A DNA stretch of 64,000 nucleotides from Pseudomonas sp. LS1212 (GTDB lineage Bacteria > Pseudomonadota > Gammaproteobacteria > Pseudomonadales > Pseudomonadaceae). The notes under the pieces were generated by a model. It searched no databases and was not told the origin of the DNA. It saw only the letters and a list, made by a program, of their open reading frames with translations. The first letter of the stretch is position 1. Each line of letters begins with the position of its first letter. Below are positions 1 through 8,563 of the stretch, piece by piece. The DNA lies in the NCBI RefSeq assembly GCF_024741815.1, contig NZ_CP102951.1, forward strand, positions 2,619,001 to 2,683,000, written 5' to 3'. Both the position numbers and the translations under genes were made by a program.

Positions 1-392
1 TTGAGGTTCTTGCCGATTTCCCACATCAGCAACTTGACCACGGCTGCGCGTTGCTCGCGCATCCGCGCCAGGAAGGCTTCGACGTGCTGGATACGTTCGG
101 CCACGCGCATCGTCGGCCAGGCACCCTGGCCTTTGTCGTAGGCGCGCACGGCGGCGTCAAGTGCGGTCAGGGCGGTCTCGGCGTCGAGCAGCGGCGTGCT
201 GCCCAGAATCACTTGTTCATCCCCGTTCGCAGTGCGAAGGTAGACCGGGCTGCGCACCGGCGCCAGCGGCCCTTGCCAGCGCTGCAGCGCGCCGTCGACC
301 AAGTACTCACGCTGCTCGATGGGAGAGCCAGGACGGTAGGCTTCAGGAATGTCCGCGGCGGCGGGGAACAACCGATCGAGAGTATTTTCCAC
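1..392 (-). CDS. Aldehyde dehydrogenase family protein, probably NADP-dependent glyceraldehyde-3-phosphate dehydrogenase (N-terminal part only)
   Basis: The frame runs open to the window edge, so about 130 N-terminal codons are present and the catalytic Cys and Glu lie outside. Translation starts MENTLDRLFPAAADIPEAYR and continues with a 'VDGALQRWQGPLAPVRSPVY' stretch that I recall from Pseudomonas proteins annotated as NADP-dependent (non-phosphorylating) glyceraldehyde-3-phosphate dehydrogenase. That family oxidises GAP to 3-phosphoglycerate in the cytosol. The start is a GTG at 390-392 with an ACGAGG-like ribosome site upstream. The following residues fit the N-terminal helices of the ALDH fold. 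It is transcribed away from the decayed GGDEF/EAL gene, with about 180 bp between them. Family membership is fairly secure; exact substrate is inferred from the N-terminus only. Confidence 0.6.
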   Translation of the reverse strand, partial: MENTLDRLFPAAADIPEAYRPGSPIEQREYLVDGALQRWQGPLAPVRSPVYLRTANGDEQVILGSTPLLDAETALTALDAAVRAYDKGQGAWPTMRVAERIQHVEAFLARMREQRAAVVKLLMWEIGKNL

Positions 393-575
393 AGCGTTGC
401 ACCTCGTATTATTGTGATGAATCGTTTCAGCCAGCATAACTCCATCATCGGGGAAAACGCCATAGGCACTCAATTTCGGCGATGACCTGCCGATAGCCCG
501 AGAGAGTGATAGCTCGGGTATACAAGGCGTACATCCCAGCATCTGTTCCAGCGTGCGCAGGCTTTTGGCCGTTCC

Positions 576-1635
576 TTGGCCGTGCGACTGCTGCCTGTCG
601 GTTTTCTGCTGCTGGGCAGCACCCTATCGGTGAACGATGTGCTCAGGGACGTGTACCCGCTCAAGGGCAACGAACGCATCCTGGGCCTGGACTATCGGCG
701 GCTGCCGGATCAATACCCGCTGCTGCAGCGTGCCCGGGCGAACCGCAGTCCGATCCTGGCCGGCCCGGTGGCGGCGGGACCGCGTGGCGGTTGGCCGCAG
801 TTGTCACTGTTGTCGTCGGCTCTGTTTCTCTTCGCACTGAGCAGTACCGGGCTGTTCAGCCTGTTCGCGGTGCAATTGAGCCGCGGCAATCGCCTGATCA
901 AGAACCGCAATAAAGAATTGCACAGTCAGAAGGAAAAATTGCGTCTGGCCGGTGTCGAGCTGGAGCGGCTGGCGCACTACGATGCGCTGACCGGCCTGCC
1001 CAATCGCGTACTGTTCAACGACGGCATCGCCCTGTGCCCCGGACATGGCACCACCACCGAACAGCTATTGCGCCATGCGGACACGGCCATGTACGGCGCC
1101 AAGGAAAACGGCCGCAATGATTACCGCTATTTCCGCAGTGAAATGACCGAGCGGATTCATCAGCGCCTGACCCAGGAACGCGCGTTGCGCCGGGCGCTGG
1201 AGAACAACGAGTTTGAGGTCTGGTACCAGCGTCACCGAAAGCGTGATCATGGAAAGCCCCAAACAGGCCAGGACGGTGCTCGCCGCTATCCAGCAGATGG
1301 ACGTGACCACCGCCATCGGTGATTTCGGTACTGGTTATTCTTCGCTCGCCTACCTGAAACTGCTACCGATCGATCACTTGAAGATCGACCGGGCATTCAT
1401 CCACGACCTGCCGCACGACGAGAACGATGTCGCCATTACCCGGGCGATCATCAATATCGGCCATGCGCTGGGCTTCAAGATCACCGCCGAGGGCATCGAG
1501 ACCCGCGAACAGTTTGAATTTCTGCGCAATGCAGGGTGCGATCAGGGGCAGGGCTATCTGATCGCCAGGCCCATGCCGGCCGTAGCGTTCGAAGCCTGGA
1601 TGGGCCAAGAGCGTCGGGTTGGACAGGGCCCGTGA
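576..1635 (+). pseudogene. Decayed GGDEF/EAL (cyclic-di-GMP) sensor protein with internal deletions
   Basis: Recognisable pieces lie in family order but with large parts missing. First is an N-terminal periplasmic, CHASE-like piece (LGSTLSVNDVL, PLKGNERILGLDY), then one membrane segment near 800-880. A GGDEF start follows (DALTGLPNRVLF), which jumps straight to the GGDEF end (GIALCPGHG, ADTAMYGAKENGRNDY). Next comes the beginning of an EAL domain (ALENNEFEVWYQ). After a frame change near 1230 the EAL second half appears (VTESVIMESP, IGDFGTGYSSLAYLKLLPID, DLKIDRAFI-type, TAEGIET). The GGDEF signature and the EAL signature itself are both absent, so neither cyclase nor phosphodiesterase activity is expected. 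The start is unclear because the N-terminus also looks truncated. Confidence 0.8.
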
Positions 1636-1828
1636 AACCTTCGCCGAGGCAGCCGACGCGCTCGGCGATAACGCCGTATTCGATCATGCCGACGTGATCC
1701 TGCAGCGCGGCACCAGTGCCGATCGGCAATTGCGCCAGGAGGCTGCACAGGCCAGGGCCGGCATACCCCTGGCGCTTTCGCTTGAGCGCATCGTCGATCA
1801 GCTGCTGATTGAAACCGCCACCGTTTAA
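1619..1828 (+). pseudogene. C-terminal fragment resembling a YbdK-type carboxylate-amine ligase
   Basis: This 69-codon open frame starts inside the end of the EAL remnant in another frame. Its middle reads ILQRGTSADRQLRQE. A GTSADRQL-type motif near the C-terminus is what I recall from YbdK/GCS2-type glutamate-cysteine-ligase-like proteins. The frame has no start of its own with a good ribosome site and lacks the whole ATP-grasp-like body, so it is most likely a residue of a deleted gene fused to the GGDEF/EAL remnant. Attribution rests on one short motif and should be treated as tentative. Confidence 0.35.
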
Positions 1829-1912
1829 GGGCGCTCAATCGGCTTTTCCATGATCGGAGGAGCCCCTGCGGGACTCCCCCGGCGATCTCGAAATGCTGCG
1901 CCTGCGGTCAAA

Positions 1913-2746
1913 TCAGAAGGTGATTTCCATGTTCACCGTTGGCGTAGAGGTACGGCTGCCTTGCCCGCCATCCACGCCGAACTTGTTGTGCCAGTACTCG
2001 TAACCCACGCCGAACCAGACATTGGGCTTGATGTTCTTGCCGGGGCGGGCGGCGAACATCAGCGAGGTGCGCATCAAGGTTTCGGCGGCGGTGTCGTTGT
2101 CGTTGTAGTCTTCGCCTTTCTCGCCGATGTAGTTGACGAAACCCTGGAACTTGGCCGCGTGATCGCCGATATGGAAAGGCCGCATCCACACCAGGTTGAG
2201 GTTGTAGGTGCCGTCGAACGTCAACTCTTCGTGCCTGGCGCCGGGAATGCCGGTCTGGTTGTGCTCACGGTAATACAGCACGCTGAAATCCAGCACGCCG
2301 ACGGTGTTGAACTTCAGGGTGGGGCCGAACACCACGGCACGCTTATTGGATGACGCCAGGTTGTTGTTGCGGTTGGCGTCGAAACCCAGGGTGAACGCAT
2401 AGTCCTTGATCCAGCCTGTGCCCAGCGGTTTGTCGAACACCCGTGAGGCGAACAGCTGGTGCCGGTAGACCGCGTAGACCTCACTGCCACCATGGTCGGT
2501 GCCTTTGCGCGGGTCGTTGCTGTCGGAAAAGAACACGTCGAGGTTGAGGAAGTTGCTGCCATAGCGGTAGCCGTCGGCGTGGGTGAAACTGTAGATCCGC
2601 TTGGAAATGTATTCCGGGTTTTTCGGGTTGGTGAACTCTTGCCCGTAGCGAAAGCCGACGCTGTTGTTCATCCACTCCAAGGCGGATGCCTGCCCCATGC
2701 CTGCCATTGCCACAATCACGGCTGCGCCTTGTACTGTCCATTTCAT
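1913..2746 (-). CDS. Outer membrane protein of the nucleoside-channel (Tsx) type
   Basis: A 277-residue exported protein. It starts MKWTVQGAAVIVAMAGMGQA, a signal peptide with cleavage probably after the ASA at about 20-23, followed by aromatic-rich alternating beta strands (LEWMNNSVGFRYGQEF) and a C-terminal aromatic residue (NMEITF), as in outer membrane barrels. The FRYG...F and FSDSND...GGSEVYAVYRHQ elements resemble Tsx-like nucleoside-specific channel proteins (OMP_Tsx family), which pass nucleosides or similar small solutes. An in-frame ATG seven codons upstream (2767) is possible, but the chosen ATG leaves a normal signal peptide. It lies downstream of, and on the same strand as, the LysR gene at 2911-3852 with a 164 bp gap. 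Substrate cannot be read from sequence. Confidence 0.7.
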   Translation of the reverse strand: MKWTVQGAAVIVAMAGMGQASALEWMNNSVGFRYGQEFTNPKNPEYISKRIYSFTHADGYRYGSNFLNLDVFFSDSNDPRKGTDHGGSEVYAVYRHQLFASRVFDKPLGTGWIKDYAFTLGFDANRNNNLASSNKRAVVFGPTLKFNTVGVLDFSVLYYREHNQTGIPGARHEELTFDGTYNLNLVWMRPFHIGDHAAKFQGFVNYIGEKGEDYNDNDTAAETLMRTSLMFAARPGKNIKPNVWFGVGYEYWHNKFGVDGGQGSRTSTPTVNMEITF

Positions 2747-2910
2747 TATTATTGTTTGCCTGTTCATGGATGAGTGATGACTGCCCGGTCAGCAGTATCA
2801 ACAGGTTTTCATGATCACCAAAGAACAGAATTTAGAGCATGCTGATGCCGAATCGGCATCAGTAAAACTGACTTAAAAGTCAGGATATTCAGACGTTTAG
2901 CGCTGATTGC

Positions 2911-3852
2911 TCAGGCAGTGACTGCCGCCGTCTCATTGCTTTCACGCCGGGCGATTTCTTCGCTGAACAAGCGTGAAACGGCGTCCACGGCGACTGGCAA
3001 ATAGCGGTCTGCGCGGATGTACAAACCAAGATCGCTGACCACCCCACCGTTGTCCCTGAGCGGGACGTGCACCAGTTCCCCACTGGCAAGGTCGCTTTCG
3101 ATACCGATGCGGGTCTGGAACGCCACGCCCAGGTTGCGCTTGGCCAATTGCCGGGCCAGCTCCATGGAGCCGCTCTCCAGCACTGGCCTGGCCATCAGGC
3201 GCAGGCGTTTGTAGAGCGGGTCGAGCAGGTGGTGGATCGACAGTTCGCTCTTGGCCAGGATCAGCCCGTACTCCGAGCAGGTGGCAAAGCTGACGTCCCG
3301 GCGCGATGCCAGCGGATGCTCAGGTGTGACGATGGCGCCGAGACGAAAATGACCGACCGCCAACTGTTGCAACTGCGGGGTACGGGGCAGGGCGAAGGCC
3401 AGGCCTATGTCGGCCCTGCCACTGTGCACGGCTTCGGGAATCGATTGCGAACCGAGCACGGTGACGCCAATGGTCACCTGCGGGTAGCGCTCGCGCATAT
3501 GGGCCAGCACACAGGGCAGCAGATCGACGGTAACGCCTTCGACCGTGGCGATCTCTACATGGCCGCTGTGCAGGCCTTGCATGGCGTCGAGCTCGGAGCG
3601 AACCCGCTCCAGGTCCTGCAGGACCACGGTCACGTGGCGGGCGAGAATTTCACCGGCAGGGGTGAGGCGCAGGCCAGCGGGAAGTCGATCGAACAGCGGG
3701 GCGCCGATCTCGTCTTCGAGCTTGAGGATCTGCCGGTTCACGGCCGAGGAGGCGACATTCAGGCGCCGGGCAGCCTCGCGTATGGAGTTGCAGTGGCGGA
3801 CCATGTCGAAGTAGTGGATGGCCGGTGAGTGGAAGCGCAGTTTGCGGCTCAT
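2911..3852 (-). CDS. LysR-family transcriptional regulator
   Basis: 313 residues, the usual LysR length. The N-terminal winged helix-turn-helix is clear (FDMVRHCNSIREAARRLNVA, SSAVNRQILKLEDEIGAPLF) at residues about 15-60. The C-terminal periplasmic-binding-like effector domain follows (HVEIATVEGVTVDLLP, SGRADIGLAF, GLILAKSELSIHHLLDP). The form SAVNRQILKLE is common in LysR regulators of amino-acid or organic-acid genes. The gene is divergent from the TonB receptor gene at 4260 across about 400 bp and precedes the Tsx-like channel on the same strand, so it could control either. The effector is unknown. Confidence 0.85.
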   Translation of the reverse strand: MSRKLRFHSPAIHYFDMVRHCNSIREAARRLNVASSAVNRQILKLEDEIGAPLFDRLPAGLRLTPAGEILARHVTVVLQDLERVRSELDAMQGLHSGHVEIATVEGVTVDLLPCVLAHMRERYPQVTIGVTVLGSQSIPEAVHSGRADIGLAFALPRTPQLQQLAVGHFRLGAIVTPEHPLASRRDVSFATCSEYGLILAKSELSIHHLLDPLYKRLRLMARPVLESGSMELARQLAKRNLGVAFQTRIGIESDLASGELVHVPLRDNGGVVSDLGLYIRADRYLPVAVDAVSRLFSEEIARRESNETAAVTA

Positions 3853-4215
3853 GGTGGTGGCGTGCCCCGGGGGATTTTGGCCGGATCATACCTTGTGTTG
3901 CCTGTAACGGCCCTATCGCTGGCAAGCGGGCACAACCTGTAAGTGCACGCGCAGTGACAAGCCGTCCTTGGATCAAACAACTGATGGCTGATAACCAGTG
4001 GAGCGGGACCTGCTGTAAACGCAACCTGAATTTTCGCTTGAGTGAACTGGCGTCGATTCTGGTGAAAATGGCTCTTAGAATTCACCATTTAGGCTCCTTC
4101 GGTAGAGAACTAGCAAGCGCGTGGCGGAGACAGATAGGCCACCCATTAACTTGAGATGACCGTTCCGAGTAGTGTCAATGGTTTGAATCGGAATGATATG
4201 TATTTACTTACAAAA

Positions 4216-4228
4216 GATAATCGTTATC
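4216..4228. promoter_or_regulatory. Probable Fur box upstream of the TonB receptor
   Basis: GATAA-TCG-TTATC is an exact inverted repeat in an AT-rich stretch, matching the core of Fur operators (GATAAT/ATTATC half sites). It lies about 30 bp before the receptor start, where a bound repressor would block transcription under iron-replete conditions. The rest of the 400 bp between the LysR gene and this site shows no other feature I can support. Confidence 0.7.
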
Positions 4229-4259
4229 ATTGGCGAGATAATTCATACCAAAGGTGTCC

Positions 4260-6383
4260 ATGGTGGCTCTATCGCGCATTTACCCAGCCTCTCTGTCGTT
4301 GCTGGGCGTTCTGGTTGTACCTGATTTACAGGCGGAAACGGAGTCTGCTCTAACCCTACCGACAACCGCTGTGAACAGTGAGTACAGCGAGCAGAGCTAT
4401 ATGTCGACCGAAAGCAGGAGTGCGCTGAAGATCGATGCCCCGCTACGCGACATCCCGCAAACCGTGAACGTGATACCCCAGAGCGTGATCAAGGATCAGG
4501 GCGCACAGTCGATGGAAGACGTGCTGAAGAACGTCCCCGGCATCGGCCTGTCCAATGGCGACGGCCAGCGCGACCAGGTCACCATTCGCGGCTTCAGTGC
4601 CATCGGCGACATGTATGTCGACGGCGTCCGTGACGACGCGCTGTACTTCCGCGACCTGTCCAACGTCGAGCGGGTGGAAGTGATCAAGGGGCCGGCAGCG
4701 GTGCTCTATGGCCGCGGCTCATCCGGTGGCCTGATCAACAGCATCAGCAAGAAACCCAACTTCACCCCCAAGCAGGAAGTGGGTGTCAGCTTCGACAGCG
4801 AGGGTAAAAAGCGCACGCAGTTCGACGCCGGCTGGGCCGATCAGCAGCAGGGCGATAAAGCTTTCCGGGTGACCGGGGCGTTGGAGAACAGCGACACCTT
4901 CCGTGACGACGGTTATATCGATCGCAAAGCCATCGCGCCTTCGGCCTACTTCAAGCTCTCAGACGATCTGGAGCTGAACCTGGGCGCTACCTATCTGTAT
5001 GACAAGCGTCTGATCGACTTCGGCATCCCTGCGCGAGGCAATCGTCCGGTCGATGTGGACCGCGATAAGCGCTTCGGTTCCGCCGACCCGGATGACGACT
5101 ACACCCGCAGCGAGGTGTTTTCGTTCACGGCCGGTGTCGACTACCGGATCAATGACGACTTCAGCCTGAGCAATACCAGCCGCTATTACCACTACGATCT
5201 GGATCGCAACAACACGCTCGCGGACTCGAGCCCGACGCGCTTCGTTACCGCCGCCAATGGTGAATTGCTGGTGAAACTCAACCGCGGCAATGTGCAGCGC
5301 AAGGAAGACGGCTGGTTCAACCAGACCGATCTCAAGCAACACGCCGTGCTCGCCGGGATGAACCATAACCTTCTCTATGGCGTGGAACTGGGGCGCCAGG
5401 TGAAGGACCAGTCCGTGTTCAGCCAATCCAACGTGGCGCGGGTGCCGGTGTATCGCGATGGTTTGGTCGATGTGCCGTTCCAGGCCAACCGGCAAACCGC
5501 CAAGGGCACCAATACCCAGGACACCGCCGGGTTCTACGTGCAGGACCTGATCGAACTGGCGCCGCAGTGGAAGGCACTGCTGGGTGTGCGCTATGACGTG
5601 TTCGATCAGGAATATTCGGATGACCTGACCCGCGCCTCCATGTCCCGAACCGACCATACCTGGAGCCCGCGCGCAGGCCTGGTCTACCAGCCTGACCAGG
5701 TTCAGTCCTATTACGTCTCTGTGAGCCGTTCCTACCAACCCTCTGCTGAAATGTTCGCCCTGAGTACGACGAACCAAGACTTGGAGCCGGAAGAGACCAC
5801 CAACTTCGAGATCGGCGGCAAGTGGGACCTGCTCGACAATCGCCTGGCCTTGACAGCGGCGCTGTTCCGTCTGGAACGCACCAATATGAAAACCACCGAT
5901 CCAGCGAACCCGACCAAACTAGTGCTTGCGGGTGAGCAGCGTACTGATGGTCTCGAACTGACCGCCAGCGGACAGTTGAGTGACAAATGGCAGGTCTATG
6001 CCGGTTACGCCTATCTGGATGCCGAGATCACCAAGTCCAACAGCCGTACCAACGGTGTCGCCAACGAAGGTCAGGTGCCCACTCTGACTCCGCGCCACAG
6101 TGCCAACCTGTGGTTGGTGCGTTCGCTGACGCAAACCTGGCGTGTGGGCATGGGAGCCAACTATGTCGATGACCGCTACACTGCATTGGATAACACGGTA
6201 GTCATGCCGGCTTACACAACGGTGGACGCCGCGTTGCTGTACAACCAGCCGAAATGGGACATGGCCCTGCGTCTGCGCAATGTCTTCGACAAGGACTATT
6301 ACGCATCGGCGCATGGCTCGGTGGATCTGATCACGCCCGGCGCGCCACGGACACTGGAGCTGAGCACCAACTACCGATTCTGA
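4260..6383 (+). CDS. TonB-dependent siderophore receptor
   Basis: A 707-residue outer membrane receptor for a ferric siderophore. ATG 4260 is preferred over the in-frame GTG at 4254 because AAGG at 4251-4254 then has normal spacing. A signal peptide ends near VVPDLQA. The plug domain follows (ALKIDAPLRDIPQTVNVIP, MEDVLKNVPGI, VTIRGFSA, DLSNVERVEVIKGPAAVLYG). The long beta-barrel ends with a typical NVFDKDYY...GAPRTLELSTNYRF. There is no extra N-terminal signalling domain, so it is not an FpvA/FecA-type transducer. The plug style resembles catecholate receptors such as Fiu, but the ligand is uncertain. The Fur-type box just upstream supports iron-regulated expression. Confidence 0.9.
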   Translation: MVALSRIYPASLSLLGVLVVPDLQAETESALTLPTTAVNSEYSEQSYMSTESRSALKIDAPLRDIPQTVNVIPQSVIKDQGAQSMEDVLKNVPGIGLSNGDGQRDQVTIRGFSAIGDMYVDGVRDDALYFRDLSNVERVEVIKGPAAVLYGRGSSGGLINSISKKPNFTPKQEVGVSFDSEGKKRTQFDAGWADQQQGDKAFRVTGALENSDTFRDDGYIDRKAIAPSAYFKLSDDLELNLGATYLYDKRLIDFGIPARGNRPVDVDRDKRFGSADPDDDYTRSEVFSFTAGVDYRINDDFSLSNTSRYYHYDLDRNNTLADSSPTRFVTAANGELLVKLNRGNVQRKEDGWFNQTDLKQHAVLAGMNHNLLYGVELGRQVKDQSVFSQSNVARVPVYRDGLVDVPFQANRQTAKGTNTQDTAGFYVQDLIELAPQWKALLGVRYDVFDQEYSDDLTRASMSRTDHTWSPRAGLVYQPDQVQSYYVSVSRSYQPSAEMFALSTTNQDLEPEETTNFEIGGKWDLLDNRLALTAALFRLERTNMKTTDPANPTKLVLAGEQRTDGLELTASGQLSDKWQVYAGYAYLDAEITKSNSRTNGVANEGQVPTLTPRHSANLWLVRSLTQTWRVGMGANYVDDRYTALDNTVVMPAYTTVDAALLYNQPKWDMALRLRNVFDKDYYASAHGSVDLITPGAPRTLELSTNYRF

Positions 6384-6697
6384 GTACAGACTTCAAGAAC
6401 AAGCGCCCGGTATTGCGACACTTCCGGGCTTTCCACTCCACTGCCGCATCGCGGTATCGGCTGAAGCCCTTGTAGTCGACCAGTTCCTGGTTCAGGGTCT
6501 TGAGCACGCGGTGCATGCGCCGGGCCCAGGCCGGGTTGGTGGCGATGTCTTCGAGGCTCAGCAGCCTGGTGATGTCCAGGCGCTCATCGACGCCCTTGCG
6601 GTACAAGTGCACCTGCTTGCCATAGATGCGTTGCAGCTCTTCACCCAAGCGGGCGTGTTCCGGGCCACGTACGGTGTAGTTGGGTGCTGGTGTACAG
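6384..6697 (-). pseudogene. Unidentified gene fragment fused out of frame behind a truncated PAS protein
   Basis: In one minus-strand frame the sequence from about 6697 reads NYTVRGPEHARLGEELQRIY and continues GKQVHLYRKGVDERLDI ... VLKTLNQELVDYKGFSRYRD, then runs into the reverse complement of the receptor gene end. It looks like real coding sequence (charged, non-repetitive) but has no start codon with a ribosome site and no proper end. The preceding PAS gene stops in another frame at the same place. I do not recognise the family. It is best read as the interior of a gene brought next to the PAS gene by deletion, or as a continuation of that gene after a one-base frameshift. Confidence 0.4.
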
Positions 6698-7030
6698 CAC
6701 CCGACCGTCGCGCGAGCGCGTCAGCGCACTATTGGCACCGCGGTTGATGGCCATCTCGAAGTCATCGAACATCAGCGCCGAGCGCTGGAAAAACTCGCTG
6801 TTGGGGAGGCCCACCGCCTGTGCCCTAGGCAGCCGGTTGACCCGTTCGGCCGCCAGGTTGATGAAACGCACCCGGGCCTCGCCGTCGCAGACAATGATTG
6901 CTTCGCTGAAACTGTCGAGCAGCGCGTGCAGCGCCGGGGTTTCCAACAGTGCGGCGAGTATGTCGCTGCTGACGTTGACCGACGAGCGCATGCCCATTTG
7001 CAGGGCGCCCAGCAGGTTCTTGTCATTCAT
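6641..7030 (-). pseudogene. PAS-domain protein, truncated (possibly the N-terminus of a larger regulator)
   Basis: 129 codons beginning MNDKNLLGALQMGMRSS. Residues about 30-110 form a PAS-like domain (LLDSFSEAIIVCDGEARVRF, INLAAERVNRLPRAQAVG). The frame then changes character (RDGRVLYTSTQ, then LHRTWPGTRPLG-stop), and coding-like sequence resumes in another frame. The start overlaps the stop of the upstream PAS gene by 4 bp (ATGA), indicating translational coupling. Such PAS heads often precede AAA+ and Fis domains in sigma-54 activators, or kinase domains; no output domain remains here. It was probably part of a two-gene sensory pair that has since decayed. Confidence 0.55.
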
Positions 7031-8160
7031 GGATGGAGCTCTCCGAGGCTACCGGCGCCACGCCCGATCTGGCGCAATACCGCGACCTGCCAGGCCACGC
7101 CTTCCCTGATCAGGATGCGCGAACAATGCACGTTGAAGTTCAGCGTTCGGCCGCTCAGGTCCGGCAGCACGATGCTGTGCCAGGTCCGCTCCGGTGGCGA
7201 GGTATCGAGCAGGGAGCGGGCGATGCTGGCGCCCTTGGTGATGCCGAAGGTTTCTTCAAAGGCCGAGTTGCGCCACTGTGGTTGCAGGTGTTCGTCGATG
7301 ACCAGTACGGCATCGGGCACCGCATCGAACACTCGGCGCAAGGCCTCGATACGCTGCTCTGCGTCGTGCTGCACACGCAACTCCTGGCTGACATCGCGGA
7401 TACTGCCCCATATGCGCAACAGTTGCCCGCCGGCGATGGTGGCGCGCACGTCGTTTTCTACGTAGGCAGGCGAGCCGTCGTGGCGGCGGTCTACCGACAA
7501 GGCGCCGTCGACGCAGAAATCCGCCTCGATCAGGCGCCGCACGAATTCTTCGTTGGCCGGACTGCGCGGCCAATACAAGCGCACCGGCTGCTGATTGAAG
7601 TCGACGTCCGAAGGCATCTCGTAGACCTGCGCCATGGCGCGGTTGCACATGCGCCAGTGCGAGTTGTTTTCGAACACCTGGCGCACGATTTCGTCCGGTG
7701 ACTGGTTGATGTCCACCGCGTCGGCGAACTCGATGCACCAGTAGGCCACCTTGGCGCTGAGCAGCATCTGGCTCATGACTTCGTTGGCGTTCTGCAGTTC
7801 CTGCATGCGCCTGCCGAGCGGGCCGAGCGGCATTTCGAGCAGGTGCAGGCGGGCAGGGTGCACCGAACGCCATTCCAGGATGCCGCTGGCCACCACCGGC
7901 AGCAGGCCACCGTTGTGGCGGATCAGGGTCAGCTCCAGGCTGTGCACCCGCTCATCGGCAGGTGGGTTGGCGAACAGATGCTGCAAGGCGCGCACCGATT
8001 CGGCGGTGTAAATCAGTTCGATCGGCTGATCGGGCAGGAAGTCGGGGTCGTATCCGAGCTGATTACTCATGCCGGTGGAGACCGCGAGCAGGTTTCCGTG
8101 CGCTGAAATCGTGGTGGAAAGGGCCATGCCTCTTTCGCTCAGTAAACCTAGTGTGTCCAT
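7027..8160 (-). CDS. Multi-PAS-domain sensory protein without an evident output domain
   Basis: 377 residues from ATG 8160 (a GTG two codons upstream is also possible). Three PAS-like regions can be seen. One is N-terminal (SAHGNLLAVSTGMSNQLGYD, PVVASGILEWRSVHP). The central one includes CNRAMAQVYEMPSDVDF and GGQLLRIWGSIRDVSQE, the latter a PAC-type tail. The third is C-terminal (ALRRVFDAVPDAVLVIDEHL, RNSAFEETFGI). No histidine kinase, GGDEF, HTH or AAA+ domain follows, so it may act as a sensing subunit with the next gene, to which it is coupled by an ATGA overlap. The ligand is unknown. The partner is truncated, so the pathway is probably inactive. Confidence 0.65.
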   Translation of the reverse strand: MDTLGLLSERGMALSTTISAHGNLLAVSTGMSNQLGYDPDFLPDQPIELIYTAESVRALQHLFANPPADERVHSLELTLIRHNGGLLPVVASGILEWRSVHPARLHLLEMPLGPLGRRMQELQNANEVMSQMLLSAKVAYWCIEFADAVDINQSPDEIVRQVFENNSHWRMCNRAMAQVYEMPSDVDFNQQPVRLYWPRSPANEEFVRRLIEADFCVDGALSVDRRHDGSPAYVENDVRATIAGGQLLRIWGSIRDVSQELRVQHDAEQRIEALRRVFDAVPDAVLVIDEHLQPQWRNSAFEETFGITKGASIARSLLDTSPPERTWHSIVLPDLSGRTLNFNVHCSRILIREGVAWQVAVLRQIGRGAGSLGELHP

Positions 8161-8320
8161 CTTCACTCTCGATGCCGGTGTGCAAATGAAGAAAACAGGG
8201 GCACATTGCGTGCCAGGGGGGAAAGCCAGGCAAATAAAGGGGGGCGCCTCTGGAGTGCTGTGTATTTACTGTGCTGTATGCATTTTTGCAGCACTTTGCG
8301 GTTAAATCCAATATCCCTTG

Positions 8321-8409
8321 CGACCGCTTCGCGGTCGAGCGCAGCCTTCGGCAGCGGCTACACGAGTACGCCGTGACACGGTCCATGTAGCCGCTGCCGC
8401 CAGGCTGTC
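8321..8409. repeat. REP-type inverted pair
   Basis: A GACCGCTTCGCGGTC hairpin is followed by GCGCAGCCTTCGGCAGCGGC and, about 35 bp on, its near reverse complement (GTAGCCGCTGCCGCCAGGCTG). It is the same repeat type as at 25924-25999, but this copy is imperfect in the second arm. It lies in the roughly 400 bp gap between the PAS gene and the cytochrome gene. I see nothing else there that I can support. Confidence 0.7.
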
Positions 8410-8563
8410 GCAGTGGCGCACCAGCTCGGCCGCGTCAGCGGTCGCAAGGTCTACAGCCAGGCGGTGATCCTGCCGATTCACCACGACGATTCGGCCTCCA
8501 CCCTCAGGGCTATAGCACCTATCGCCCGTCAGGCTATAACCTTGTGATTTACAGTCTGATCCG

